Translations under genes and position numbers: made by a program
Shown here: positions 17,477 through 26,238 of the stretch, piece by piece
How the letters are laid out: each line of letters opens with the position of its first letter
Position numbering within the stretch: position 1 is the first letter of the stretch
NCBI GenBank assembly: GCA_963696665.1
Contig: CAVOLE010000040.1
Coordinates: forward strand, 44,951 to 108,950
DNA: 64,000 nt
Direction: 5' to 3'
DNA from: Roseiarcus sp963696665
GTDB lineage: Bacteria; Pseudomonadota; Alphaproteobacteria; Rhizobiales; Beijerinckiaceae
The notes under the pieces: generated by a model
What the model saw: only the letters and a program-made list of their open reading frames with translations
What the model was told of the DNA's origin: nothing
Databases searched by the model: none

Positions 17477-17621
17477 GGCGTTCTCCCGAAAAAAACCTTC
17501 CCTAACGGGCTGGGCGTTTCCGCCTCTGGTCAATATTTTTGCATCAACGCGGTGGGTTCGACAAGGAAGCCGTCATGCCGGTCATGAGTTCCGGGCTGGA
17601 CAGCTCGCCCCGCCCTTTTGC

Positions 17622-17963
17622 TTACAAGCCCCCCGGCGCGCAAAAGGAATCATAGAGAGCGCCGATGATCGAGCGGACTCGATCATTTGCGATCGCGTAA
17701 TAAATCGTTCTGCCGTTCCTGCGGGTGGACACAAGGCCTTCGAGCCGGAGGCGCGCCAATTGCTGCGAAACTGACGCCTGCCGCCTGGACAGCAGCGCCT
17801 CCAGTTCGCCAACCGACTTCTCGCCATGCAGGAGATCGCACAGGATCATCAGCCGCCCTTCGTGGGCCAGCGCCTTGAGAAGCTCGCTCGCCTCACGCGC
17901 ATGACCGGACATGCGTTCGGCATTCACATTGGAGCGCGGCCAGTCTATTCCCGTGGGCGCCAT
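17622..17963 (-). CDS. ArsR-family repressor, BigR/SqrR-like thiol sensor
   Basis: A 113-residue winged-helix ArsR protein: SELLKALAHEGRLMILCDLLHGEKSVGELEALL, recognition helix QASVSQQLARLRLEGLVSTRRNGRTIYYAI, and a C-terminal helix ending GALYDSFCAPGGL. With the ATG at 17963 two cysteines fall at 42 (MILC) and 108 (DSFC), the same pair that forms a reversible disulfide or polysulfide bridge in BigR/SqrR repressors of sulfide-responsive genes. The metal-site motif ELCVCDL of ArsR arsenic sensors is absent. Its start, with GGAG just ahead, lies 14 bases past the dipeptidase stop, so it is likely cotranscribed. Target genes are unknown; no sulfide oxidase or ETHE1 gene is adjacent. Confidence 0.8.
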   Translation of the reverse strand: MAPTGIDWPRSNVNAERMSGHAREASELLKALAHEGRLMILCDLLHGEKSVGELEALLSRRQASVSQQLARLRLEGLVSTRRNGRTIYYAIANDRVRSIIGALYDSFCAPGGL

Positions 17964-17976
17964 CGGCTCCGCCGTT

Positions 17977-19170
17977 TTAGGCCTCGCGGCAGTCTTCGAA
18001 CCTGCCAATCGCCGGCGGCCGGGTCTTGCGCAAGGATGCGCCGATCGTTTCGACCTGCCGCAGCACGCGCAGCATGTTTTTCGACGACATCTTCTCGAGG
18101 TCGCGCTCGGAGAAGCCGCGGCGCACCAGCTCCGCGAACAGGTATGGAAATCGGCTGACGTCTTCGAGCCCGATTGGCGAAGCCCCGCCGAAATAGTCGG
18201 AGCCCACGCCGACATGGTCGAGGCCGGCAGTCTCGACCAGGCGGACGATGTGGTCGGCGACCTGCTCGAGGCTCGCCTTCGGCGCCGAGCCATGCTTGGT
18301 CTCGAGTTCGGCCAACTGAGCCTTGGGATCGGCGGCGACCGGCGCCTTGCCGTAGCCGTCGCGCGAGCGGCGCAGCCAATCGCGTAAGGGCTGCGAGATG
18401 AAGCCCGGCACAAAGGTCGCCATGACGATGCCGCCGTTCGCCTTGAGCCGCTTAAGAACGTCGTCGGGCGCATTGCGCGGATGATCGCACAGCGAATAGG
18501 CGTTGGAATGCGACAGCGCGACCGGCGCTTCGGTCACGTCGAGCACGCGTCGCATCGCGTCGTGAGACGTATGGGCCAGATCAATCACCACGCCGAGGCG
18601 GTTGAGTTCGCCGATCACCGCGCGACCAAAGGCGTTGAGGCCGTTATTGCGCGGCGCGTCGGTGGCGGAATCGACCCAATCCAGGCTTTCGTTGTGGCAA
18701 AGCGTCATGAGGCGCATGCCGGCCGCATGCCAAATGCGCAACGGGCTTAACGAATTCTCGAGCCCCACGCCGCCCTCGACCGCGATGAAGGAGGCGATTC
18801 GACCCATCGCCTTCGCGCGGGCGTAATCGGCCGCCCGCCGCGCGGGCAAGAACACGTCGGGATGAGCCTCCTCGATGCGGCGGATGAGGTCGATCTGCTC
18901 CAGCGTCGTACGCGCCGGGTGCGGCGCGTTGGTGGGCTGGAAAGCGGCCCAAAACTGCGCCCCCACCATGCCTTCGCGGAGGCGCGGAATGTCCGTATCC
19001 GCGCGCTCGTGAACCCGCGTCAAATCGTAGGCGACGACGTCGCCCCGCGCCGCCCTGTCGACCCGGATGACCCAGGGGAGGTCATTGTGCCCGTCGATCA
19101 GCGGCGCGCGCTTGAGGACGTCTCGCGCGACCGCAAGCGCGTTGTCCGCCGTCACGGGTCCGTCCGCCAT
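17977..19170 (-). CDS. Membrane dipeptidase (peptidase family M19)
   Basis: A 397-residue zinc dipeptidase. Near the N-terminus APLIDGHNDLPWVIR carries the HxD metal ligands; EGGVGLE the bridging Glu region; LTLCHNESLDWVDSATD and VVIDLAHTSHDAMRRVLDVTEAPVALSHSNAYSLCDHPRN the further ligands; LDHVGVGSDYFGGAS the C-terminal Asp motif. Renal-dipeptidase-type enzymes hydrolyse dipeptides, including D-amino acid-containing ones. No signal peptide is seen. GGGAGGGCGCA precedes the ATG. It is immediately downstream of degP (18 bases) and upstream of the ArsR gene. Confidence 0.88.
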   Translation of the reverse strand: MADGPVTADNALAVARDVLKRAPLIDGHNDLPWVIRVDRAARGDVVAYDLTRVHERADTDIPRLREGMVGAQFWAAFQPTNAPHPARTTLEQIDLIRRIEEAHPDVFLPARRAADYARAKAMGRIASFIAVEGGVGLENSLSPLRIWHAAGMRLMTLCHNESLDWVDSATDAPRNNGLNAFGRAVIGELNRLGVVIDLAHTSHDAMRRVLDVTEAPVALSHSNAYSLCDHPRNAPDDVLKRLKANGGIVMATFVPGFISQPLRDWLRRSRDGYGKAPVAADPKAQLAELETKHGSAPKASLEQVADHIVRLVETAGLDHVGVGSDYFGGASPIGLEDVSRFPYLFAELVRRGFSERDLEKMSSKNMLRVLRQVETIGASLRKTRPPAIGRFEDCREA

Positions 19171-19187
19171 TGCGCCCTCCCTCGCCC

Positions 19188-20684
19188 TCAATCCACCGGC
19201 ACAGCGACGAAGCGAACCTCGCCTTCGCCGTTGGAGACCAGCAACAACGCCGGCTTTTTCGAATCCGCCTTCGCGCCCTCGATGGCCTTGGCGATCTCGC
19301 CCGGATGTTCAACCGCCTGATGATTGACCTCCTCGACCACATCGCCTGGCCGCAATCCCTTTTCGGCGGCGGCCGATCCGGGCTCGACGGAAGTCACGAT
19401 CACGCCCTTGACGCTGTCCTTGATCTTGAAGGTCTTGCGGGCCTCGTCGCTGAGAGCGGAAAACTCCATCCCCAGCGCCTTGGTGACGGCGTCCATCTTC
19501 GAGGAATCATCATTTTCAGTGGCGAGCGCGGTCTGTTTTTCTCCATCCTCAAGGCGCCCAAGCGTCACTGTCTTGGTCACCTCCTTGCCGCCGCGAATGA
19601 CGACGACGTCGACTTGCTTGCCGACCGCCATCGAAGCCACAAGGCGCGGAAGATCGCGCGATTCCTTGACCTCCTTGCCGTCGAACTTGACGATCACGTC
19701 ACCCGCCATCAGGCCGGCCGGCTTTGCCGGACCCTTCTCGTCCACGCCCGCGATCAGAGCGCCGCGCGCCGTTCCTAGGTTCAGGCTATCGGCGATGGTG
19801 TCGTCGACCGGCTGGATCCTGACGCCCAGCCAACCGCGCCGGGTCTCATGGAACTCCTCAAGCTGCGCAATGACCGGCTCGACGGTCGCCGAAGGCGTGG
19901 CGAAGCCGATGCCGATTGAGCCTCCCGAGGGGGAGAGGATGGCGGTGTTGATGCCGATCACCTCGCCCTGCAAATTGAACAGCGGGCCTCCGGAATTTCC
20001 CTTGTTGATCGAGGCGTCGGTTTGAAGGAAGTCATCATACGGGCCGCTGTCGATATTGCGGTTGCGGGCGGAAATGATGCCCGCGGTCACGGTTTCGCCA
20101 AGGCCAAAGGGATTGCCGACCGCCATCACGCCGTCGCCGACACGCATCTTGTCGCTGTCGCCGAACTTGACTGTCTTGAGCGGCTTGTCGCTCTCCACTT
20201 TCAACACCGCCACGTCCACCTTCGGATCCTTGCCGACCACCTTGGCCTTGAGTTTGCGACCGTCGGTGAAGATGACGACAATATCGTTGGCGTCCCCGAC
20301 CACGTGATTGTTGGTGATGATGACGCCGCTCGGGTCGACGACGAATCCGGAGCCCAAGGATTGGGCGCGGCGGGCGCGCGGCTGCGGGTTGATGCCGTGA
20401 TTCTTGAAGAATTCCTCAAACATCTCGTCGAACGGAGTCCCTTTCGGCAAATCGGGAGCAGCGTCCTTGTCTTCGACGGTCTGAGTGGCGGAAATGTTGA
20501 CGACCGCGTCGGCGACCTGGTCGACGAGATCGGCGAGGTTGGTGGGCCGCGCCTGCGCCGCCGCCGGAGTGGCTGGAGCCAACGCCAGCGGGGCGCCGAG
20601 GAGAATTGAAGCGACCGCCAGCGCGCATGCCGATTTTGTCCCGATGCGACGCATCGCGGAAATTCTCAACCCGTCGTATCGCAT
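19188..20684 (-). CDS. degP: Do/DegP-type periplasmic serine protease
   Basis: About 498 residues. A signal peptide with hydrophobic core ACALAVASILLGAPLALAP ending in AAAQA directs it to the periplasm. The trypsin-like domain has the triad His (NNHVVGDAND), Asp (DPKVDVAVLKVE) and Ser (NKGNSGGPLFN). Two PDZ domains follow (about residues 290-375 and 400-490; second one with GVIVTSVEPGSAAAEKGLRPGDVV). DegP/HtrA degrades or refolds damaged envelope proteins. A strong GAGGAGA site before the ATG at 20684 fixes the start; a further in-frame ATG at 20732 is less likely. It is the last gene of hflK-hflC-degP, the usual order in this group. Confidence 0.92.
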   Translation of the reverse strand: MRYDGLRISAMRRIGTKSACALAVASILLGAPLALAPATPAAAQARPTNLADLVDQVADAVVNISATQTVEDKDAAPDLPKGTPFDEMFEEFFKNHGINPQPRARRAQSLGSGFVVDPSGVIITNNHVVGDANDIVVIFTDGRKLKAKVVGKDPKVDVAVLKVESDKPLKTVKFGDSDKMRVGDGVMAVGNPFGLGETVTAGIISARNRNIDSGPYDDFLQTDASINKGNSGGPLFNLQGEVIGINTAILSPSGGSIGIGFATPSATVEPVIAQLEEFHETRRGWLGVRIQPVDDTIADSLNLGTARGALIAGVDEKGPAKPAGLMAGDVIVKFDGKEVKESRDLPRLVASMAVGKQVDVVVIRGGKEVTKTVTLGRLEDGEKQTALATENDDSSKMDAVTKALGMEFSALSDEARKTFKIKDSVKGVIVTSVEPGSAAAEKGLRPGDVVEEVNHQAVEHPGEIAKAIEGAKADSKKPALLLVSNGEGEVRFVAVPVD

Positions 20685-20733
20685 GGGGTCTCTCCTCACG
20701 TTCATCGCTCGGTCCGGCTTAAGATCGTTCATT

Positions 20734-21669
20734 TCAATCCGCCTTCGCTGAAGGCGTGGAAATTACAGGCGGCGCTGGCGGCGTTGGAGCCTCCGGGCCA
20801 GGCGTCGGCGTAGAGAAGTAGCGGAAGAAATCCGACTTCGGACTGATGAGCGCCCGCGTCCGCCCGTTGTCGAAGCTCTTCTCATAGGCCTGCATCGACC
20901 GATAGAACGCAAAGAACTCCGGATCGGCCCCGTAGGCCTCAGCAAAAATCCGATTGCGCTCGCCGTCGCCCTCCCCGCGGATCTGCTCGGACTGCTGCTG
21001 GGCCTGGGCCGTGATGACCGTCACCTTCCGGTCCGCTTCGGCCTTGATCTGCTGCGCCTCCTGCGACCCTTGCGCGCGGTAAGAGGCGGCGCGCTGCTGC
21101 CGCTCCGTCTGCATTCGACGGAACACGGCCTCGGCGTTTTCGGCCGGCAGATTGGCGCGCTTGATGCGCACGTCAACGACCTCGAGGCCGAAGCGCTTGG
21201 CGCCGACGATCATCTGGTCGCGAATGTCGGCCATCAACGAATCCCGCTTGTCGCGCACGATGTCGGTGATCGAGGCCTCCGACAAAGTGCGGCGCAAGGC
21301 GGAATTCAGCATGCCGCCGAGCTGGGCGTCGGCGCCGCGGATGTTGGAGACCGATTGATAGAACAACAGCGGATCGGCGATGCGGTAGCGCACGAAGGCG
21401 TCGACGTCGAGCCGCTGGTTGTCGGACACCAGCACCTCCTGCGGCTCGCTGTCAAGCGCCAGGATCCGCTTGTCGATGTAGACCACGGTGTCGACAAACG
21501 GCCATTTGAAATAGAGACCGGGCGCGCCGATCAGATCGCGCACCGGCTGGCCGAAGCGCAGCACAAGCGCCTGTTCGGTCGGGTCGACGACGAACATCGA
21601 CATCCATGCCAGAGCGATGCCGACCGCAGCAATGACGGCGATCGCCACTCCGCTGAGAGGCGACCTCAT
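20734..21669 (-). CDS. hflC: HflC, FtsH modulator
   Basis: A 311-residue SPFH/prohibitin-family protein. One N-terminal transmembrane helix (VAIAVIAAVGIALAWMSMFVV) anchors it to the inner membrane with the domain VDPTEQALVLRFGQPVRDLIG and PFVDTVVYIDKRILALDSEPQEVLVSDNQRLDVDAFVRYRI in the periplasm. A long Gln/Ala-rich coiled segment follows. HflC with HflK forms a ring around FtsH and restrains its proteolysis. The C-terminal Pro-rich tail (TPTPGPEAPTPPAPP) is long. Its start overlaps the hflK stop by four bases (ATGA). Confidence 0.93.
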   Translation of the reverse strand: MRSPLSGVAIAVIAAVGIALAWMSMFVVDPTEQALVLRFGQPVRDLIGAPGLYFKWPFVDTVVYIDKRILALDSEPQEVLVSDNQRLDVDAFVRYRIADPLLFYQSVSNIRGADAQLGGMLNSALRRTLSEASITDIVRDKRDSLMADIRDQMIVGAKRFGLEVVDVRIKRANLPAENAEAVFRRMQTERQQRAASYRAQGSQEAQQIKAEADRKVTVITAQAQQQSEQIRGEGDGERNRIFAEAYGADPEFFAFYRSMQAYEKSFDNGRTRALISPKSDFFRYFSTPTPGPEAPTPPAPPVISTPSAKAD

Positions 21670-22769
21670 TTCGCGCCCCCCGACTTCTGTTGCAGCGGAT
21701 CGAGCGCGATATAGGGAACGGGCGGGCTGGCGGAGTTCTGATCGACGATCGTCTTGTCCATCGGTCCGAGCACGCGCTCCATCGTCTCAAGATACATGCG
21801 CTCGCGGGTCACTCCGGGCGCCTTCTTGTATTGCTGATAGATCTGATTGTATCGCGCAGTCTGGCCCTTGGCCTCGAGGATCGTCTGCTCGCGATAGGCC
21901 TTGGCCTCGGCGATGATGCGGGCCGCGCCGCCTTCCGCCTCAGGAACGACCTTGTTGGCGTAGGTTTCCGCTTCGTTGACCGCGCGCTGCTGGTCCTGTT
22001 GGGCGGCGGTCACGTCCCGATAGGCCGAGATGACCTGACTGGGCGCATCGACCGATTGGAGCTGGACCTGCTTGACGAGCACTCCAGCGTGATAGCCGTC
22101 GAGCACCTGCTGCATCCGTTTCTGGACGTCAATCTCTACCGACTTGCGGTCGGTCGTCAGGATCCCGTCAATCGTCTTTAGGCCAACTTCCTCGCGCATG
22201 ATGGTCTCGGCTACCGCCTTGACCGTCTCGCGTGGGTTCAGGATGGTGAACACATAGTCTTCCGGCTTCGCCGGGTCGATTTGCCAGTTCACCCTGAAAT
22301 GAACGTCGACCATGTTGTTGTCCCCGGTCAGCATCTGGCTCTCTTCGGGGATGTCCGTGGTGCCACCGAGGCTACGGTAACCCACTTCGGTGATCTGCTG
22401 ATCCCAAACCGGAACCTTGATGACTGAGCCGATCGGCCAGGGCCAATTGGTGTTCAGACCGGCGGCCGTCTTGCCGGTGTAGCGGCCGAACACGAGATTG
22501 ATGCCGACTTCGCTGGGTTGGACGGTATAGAAGGTTCCCCACGCCAGCCAGAGCAAGAGAGCCGCGAGCAAGACGAACACCGCCCCGCGACCCCCGGATA
22601 CCCCGCCGCCAGGGCCCGATCCTCCCGGCATCAGCCTGCCGAGGGCCCGCTGGATTCGGCGGATGATCTCCTCGAGATCGCCCGGGGGCTGTGGGTTGAT
22701 GGGCCCCTGGCCCCATGGCCCGCGGCCCGACGGGCGCCAGGGGCCCCCGCCTTGATTGTTCCACGACAT
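21666..22769 (-). CDS. hflK: HflK, FtsH modulator
   Basis: A 367-residue partner of HflC. The cytoplasmic N-terminus is Gly/Pro-rich (NNQGGGPWRPSGRGPWGQGP) followed by a single membrane helix (AVFVLLAALLLWLAWGTF) and the SPFH domain (VQPSEVGINLVFGRYTGKT, VNWQIDPAKPEDYVF, QDQQRAVNEAETYANKVVPEAEG). AGAGG lies just before the chosen ATG MSWNNQGG. It is the first gene of the hflK-hflC-degP run; the frame extends upstream to 22856 without family similarity. Confidence 0.93.
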   Translation of the reverse strand: MSWNNQGGGPWRPSGRGPWGQGPINPQPPGDLEEIIRRIQRALGRLMPGGSGPGGGVSGGRGAVFVLLAALLLWLAWGTFYTVQPSEVGINLVFGRYTGKTAAGLNTNWPWPIGSVIKVPVWDQQITEVGYRSLGGTTDIPEESQMLTGDNNMVDVHFRVNWQIDPAKPEDYVFTILNPRETVKAVAETIMREEVGLKTIDGILTTDRKSVEIDVQKRMQQVLDGYHAGVLVKQVQLQSVDAPSQVISAYRDVTAAQQDQQRAVNEAETYANKVVPEAEGGAARIIAEAKAYREQTILEAKGQTARYNQIYQQYKKAPGVTRERMYLETMERVLGPMDKTIVDQNSASPPVPYIALDPLQQKSGGAK

Positions 22770-22875
22770 CCAAACCTCTTGTCGCCCGCCGGCCGATACA
22801 CCGGCGCTTATATAGGCGCCTGTGTCAAACCAGCAACGATTCCTGCGGGCCGCCAAGGTCGATTAAGACCTCAGC

Positions 22876-24195
22876 TCAGTCGTGAGGCGCCGCTTCTCCA
22901 TTCTGATCGACCGCCCGGCGCTCCCCCGCGCGCGGGCCGAGCGGGGTGATCCGGAGCGCAGCGATCCGATTGCGCTGCTTGCGCAGCACTTCGAAGCGGA
23001 AGCCGTGAAAGCTGAAGGTCTGACGTGGCTCGGGAATCGAGCGCGCCTCGTGAATCACAAGGCCCGCCACCGTCGCGGCTTCGTCGTCAGGCAGATTCCA
23101 GCCCATCGCGCGATTGAGCTCGCGGATGGTCGAGGAGCCGTCGATCACGACCGACCCGTCGCGCAGTTTGCGCACGCCCTGCACGGCGACATCGTGCTCA
23201 TCGCGAATATCGCCGACGATCTCCTCGATAATGTCTTCAAGCGTGATCAGTCCCTGCACGACCCCGTACTCGTCGACGACGAGCGCCGAATGGGTCTTTC
23301 GGCGCAAGAACTCCTGGAGCTGGTCGCGCAGCGTGGTCGACTCGGGGATGAACCACGGCTCGAGGGTGAGGTCAGCAATGTTAAGTTTGCTGGCGTCTCC
23401 GCCAGCCGCGACATAGGCCCTGAGCAGGTCCTTGGCGTGCAGGACGCCGATAATATTGTCGGGCTCACCGCGCCAAAGCGGCATCCGCGTATAGGGGGAA
23501 GCGATCACTTCGCGCACCAGTTCGTCCGGCGGCAGGTCGGCGTCGATAAGCCGCATTTTGGTGCGATGAACCATGACGTCCGAGACCGGGATCTCGGACA
23601 ATTCCAGGAGGCCGCCGAACATGTCGCGCTCGTCGCGCTCGACTTCGCCTTCGCGATGCAGGATGTCGACCGCGCCCATCAGTTCCTCGTGGCCGGAAAC
23701 GCCGGCGTCGTGATCGACGAGCGAGACGCCACATAACCGTAGGATGCCGCGCACCAATATCTCGACCGCGCTCACCACCGGACCGAAAACGGTCACAAAG
23801 AACGACACCAGCGGTGCGATGAGAAGGGAAACACGATCGGGATAGGCGATGGCGATCGTCTTCGGCATCACCTCGCCTAAAACGACGATCAGCGCGGTCA
23901 TGATGGCCGTCGCGGCCCATACGCCACGGTCGCCAAAGACCTCGAGAAGAACGCTGGTGGCGATCGCCGACGAACCGATGGTGACCAATTGCCCGCCGAG
24001 CAGCATCGAGCTGATAAGGCGCCCGCGCATGCTGATCAGGCGGGTGACGAGTTTCGCCCTCGTGTCGCCGCTCATCTCCAGCGCATGCATCCGCGCCCGC
24101 GACGCGGCGGTCAGGGCGGTCTCAGCGCCGGCGAAAAACGCCGCGGCGGCGACGCTCAGGAGGATGACGACAACGTCGAGGGCGTAGTACGACAT
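22876..24195 (-). CDS. CNNM/CorC-type membrane protein with CBS domains
   Basis: A 439-residue hemolysin-family protein. An N-terminal DUF21 membrane domain (about 1-190; starts YYALDVVVILLSVAAAAFFAGAETALTAASRARMH) is followed by paired CBS domains (about 205-330; MVHRTKMRLIDADLPPDELV, HSALVVDEYGVVQGLITLEDIIEEIVGDIRDEHD) and a CorC_HlyC domain to about 420. Relatives act in Mg2+/Co2+ efflux or homeostasis. It lies just past aroKB in the order aroK-aroB-hemolysin gene common in Rhizobiales. Confidence 0.9.
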   Translation of the reverse strand: MSYYALDVVVILLSVAAAAFFAGAETALTAASRARMHALEMSGDTRAKLVTRLISMRGRLISSMLLGGQLVTIGSSAIATSVLLEVFGDRGVWAATAIMTALIVVLGEVMPKTIAIAYPDRVSLLIAPLVSFFVTVFGPVVSAVEILVRGILRLCGVSLVDHDAGVSGHEELMGAVDILHREGEVERDERDMFGGLLELSEIPVSDVMVHRTKMRLIDADLPPDELVREVIASPYTRMPLWRGEPDNIIGVLHAKDLLRAYVAAGGDASKLNIADLTLEPWFIPESTTLRDQLQEFLRRKTHSALVVDEYGVVQGLITLEDIIEEIVGDIRDEHDVAVQGVRKLRDGSVVIDGSSTIRELNRAMGWNLPDDEAATVAGLVIHEARSIPEPRQTFSFHGFRFEVLRKQRNRIAALRITPLGPRAGERRAVDQNGEAAPHD

Positions 24196-24244
24196 CGAGT
24201 AATTCTAGCACGGGCGCATTCGGGCGTAATGCGCTTCTCAGGGT

Positions 24245-25945
24245 TCAGCCCGAAGGCGCCAGTTCGCGCGCCAGGAAGGTCGAGACGCTCCCTTCCTCGA
24301 CATCACGGGCGACGAAAGCCTCGCCGATGCCCCTGACCAGGATGAAGGTCAGTTTGCCGCGCTCGACCTTCTTGTCCTGGCGCATTGCAGCCAAGAGACT
24401 TCCCGAATCCGCCTCGAAGCCCGGAATATCGCGCATCCGGGTCGGAAGGCCGGCGGCCTTGAGGTGCGCCTCGACTCGCGTGGCGTCCTGCCCAGTGCAT
24501 AGGCCCAGATCACGGGAGAAACGAAACGCCAACGCCATGCCGATGGCGACGCCCTCGCCGTGCACGAGCCGAACTGGATCATAGTCGGTCAATTTCTCCA
24601 AGGCGTGGCCGAAAGTATGCCCAAGGTTGAGCAGCGCGCGTTCTCCTTGCTCCGTTTCGTCGGCGACGACGACGCGCGCCTTGGCCGCGCAACTGACTGC
24701 GATCGCTTCGGCCCGAGACGGTCCGCCAGCGAATATGTCGCGCCAATTTGCTTCCAAAAACTCGAAAAAGCCGCGGTCGCCGATCAGCCCGTATTTGACG
24801 ACCTCAGCGAAGCCCGCGCGGAAATCCCGCTCGCTCAGCGAATTGAGACATGTGGTGTCGGCCAGCACCAGCGACGGCTGATGAAAGGCGCCGACGAGAT
24901 TCTTTCCGTGCCGCGAATTGATTCCCGTCTTGCCACCCACGCTCGAGTCAACCTGTGCGAGCAGCGTCGTCGGGATCTGAACCAGGCGCACGCCGCGGCG
25001 CAGCGTTGCGGCGCAAAATCCGGCAAGATCGCCCACAACCCCTCCGCCGAGCGCAATAACGATGTCTCGCCGCTCGATGCGCGCCTCGATCAGGGCGTCG
25101 GCGACGCGAGCAAACTCGGAATAGGACTTCGCGCCCTCCCCCGGGGGGCAGACGATCGAGGTTGAGCGCAAACCCGCCCGATCCAAGCTTGCGACGAGCC
25201 GATCGAGATAGAGGGGCGCGACCCGGGCGTCGGTGACCACAGCGCAATTGACGCTAGGCGCAATCCTGGCGATTTCGGCGCCCGCGTCGTCGAGGACGCC
25301 CGGTCCGATCAGGATCGAATAGGCGCGCGCGCCAAGCGGAACTTCGACGCGACGCCTCGTTTGAGCCAACGCTCCACCCTCGTTGTCGAGCGCCCCATGG
25401 AGGCGCCGGAGGATGGCCTCGATGACGGAATCGTGCGCAGCGTCAACCAACTCGATGGTGAAATCAGCGAGCGCATAGGTCGGCGACCGCTCGTCGAGCA
25501 GCCGACGCAGCGTCCCTTCAGGATCGGCGGTCTTCAGGAGCGGTCGATTGGACTTCTTGCGGACCCGGGCAAGCAGAATGTCAAAACTCGGCTTCAGCCA
25601 GATCGAGAGCGCATGCCTTGCGATATTGTCGCGCGTGGCCGCATTCATGAACGCGCCCCCGCCGGTCGCCAGCACCATCGGCCCGCTTGCGAGCAAGCGG
25701 GCGATCACCTTGCGCTCGCCCTCACGGAAATAAGCCTCGCCGAACCGGTCGAAGATCTCGGAAATGGTCAGTTGAGCGCCCGCTTCAATCTCCGCGTCGG
25801 CGTCGACGAAGGGCAGTCCAAGCTTTGACGCAAGACGTTTTCCGACTGAGGTTTTTCCAGCCCCCATCATCCCGACCAGAACTACTGAACGTCCGTTAAG
25901 CGCCGCCATCACCTGCCCTGCGTCGATCGATTGGCCCTGGCCCAT
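24245..25945 (-). CDS. aroKB: Fused shikimate kinase / 3-dehydroquinate synthase (AroK-AroB)
   Basis: One 566-residue frame holds two aromatic amino acid enzymes. Residues about 1-190 are shikimate kinase: Walker A LVGMMGAGKTSVGKRLA, DADAEIE, REGERKVIARLL, LATGGGAF and the lid RVRKKSNRPLL. Residues about 200-560 are 3-dehydroquinate synthase: VCPPGEGAKS, ALGGGVVGDLAGF, QIPTTLLAQVDSSVGGKTGIN, GFAEVVKYGLI and LNLGHTFGHALE with the zinc ligands. The linker runs LDNEGGALAQTRRRVEVPLG. No stop lies near the junction in any frame; a TTG (LAQTRR) behind GGTGGAG could allow separate AroB initiation. AroKB fusions are known in some bacteria. AGAGG precedes the ATG. Confidence 0.9.
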   Translation of the reverse strand: MGQGQSIDAGQVMAALNGRSVVLVGMMGAGKTSVGKRLASKLGLPFVDADAEIEAGAQLTISEIFDRFGEAYFREGERKVIARLLASGPMVLATGGGAFMNAATRDNIARHALSIWLKPSFDILLARVRKKSNRPLLKTADPEGTLRRLLDERSPTYALADFTIELVDAAHDSVIEAILRRLHGALDNEGGALAQTRRRVEVPLGARAYSILIGPGVLDDAGAEIARIAPSVNCAVVTDARVAPLYLDRLVASLDRAGLRSTSIVCPPGEGAKSYSEFARVADALIEARIERRDIVIALGGGVVGDLAGFCAATLRRGVRLVQIPTTLLAQVDSSVGGKTGINSRHGKNLVGAFHQPSLVLADTTCLNSLSERDFRAGFAEVVKYGLIGDRGFFEFLEANWRDIFAGGPSRAEAIAVSCAAKARVVVADETEQGERALLNLGHTFGHALEKLTDYDPVRLVHGEGVAIGMALAFRFSRDLGLCTGQDATRVEAHLKAAGLPTRMRDIPGFEADSGSLLAAMRQDKKVERGKLTFILVRGIGEAFVARDVEEGSVSTFLARELAPSG

Positions 25946-26238
25946 AAAACCTCTAACCTCGCCTGGGATTCTTGTCCGAGCCGTCCCATACAAGAGGCCG
26001 CCGGCGAATGCGAGCCGGGACAAGAGCTTCGGGAGGGATCCGCAACCGTCTTGCGCGCCGCGCCTGTTCTTGCGACCATGTCAAAAGCACGACGGCAAGT
26101 CCGCAGCAGTCGACGACGCCGACGCCAAACCCAAAGGCGCGGGAATCCTCAAGGACACCGCGTCTCAGGGGGTCGGCCGCCCGGCGAAACGAGCGCATGA
26201 CCGCCGCTGCGTGACATAAGAAATTAGGGAGGCCGACC

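Noticed and set aside
25946..26238. Small gene between aroKB and the EF-G-like gene
   Set aside because: Several short frames exist, but none has a convincing start, ribosome site or recognisable family sequence.
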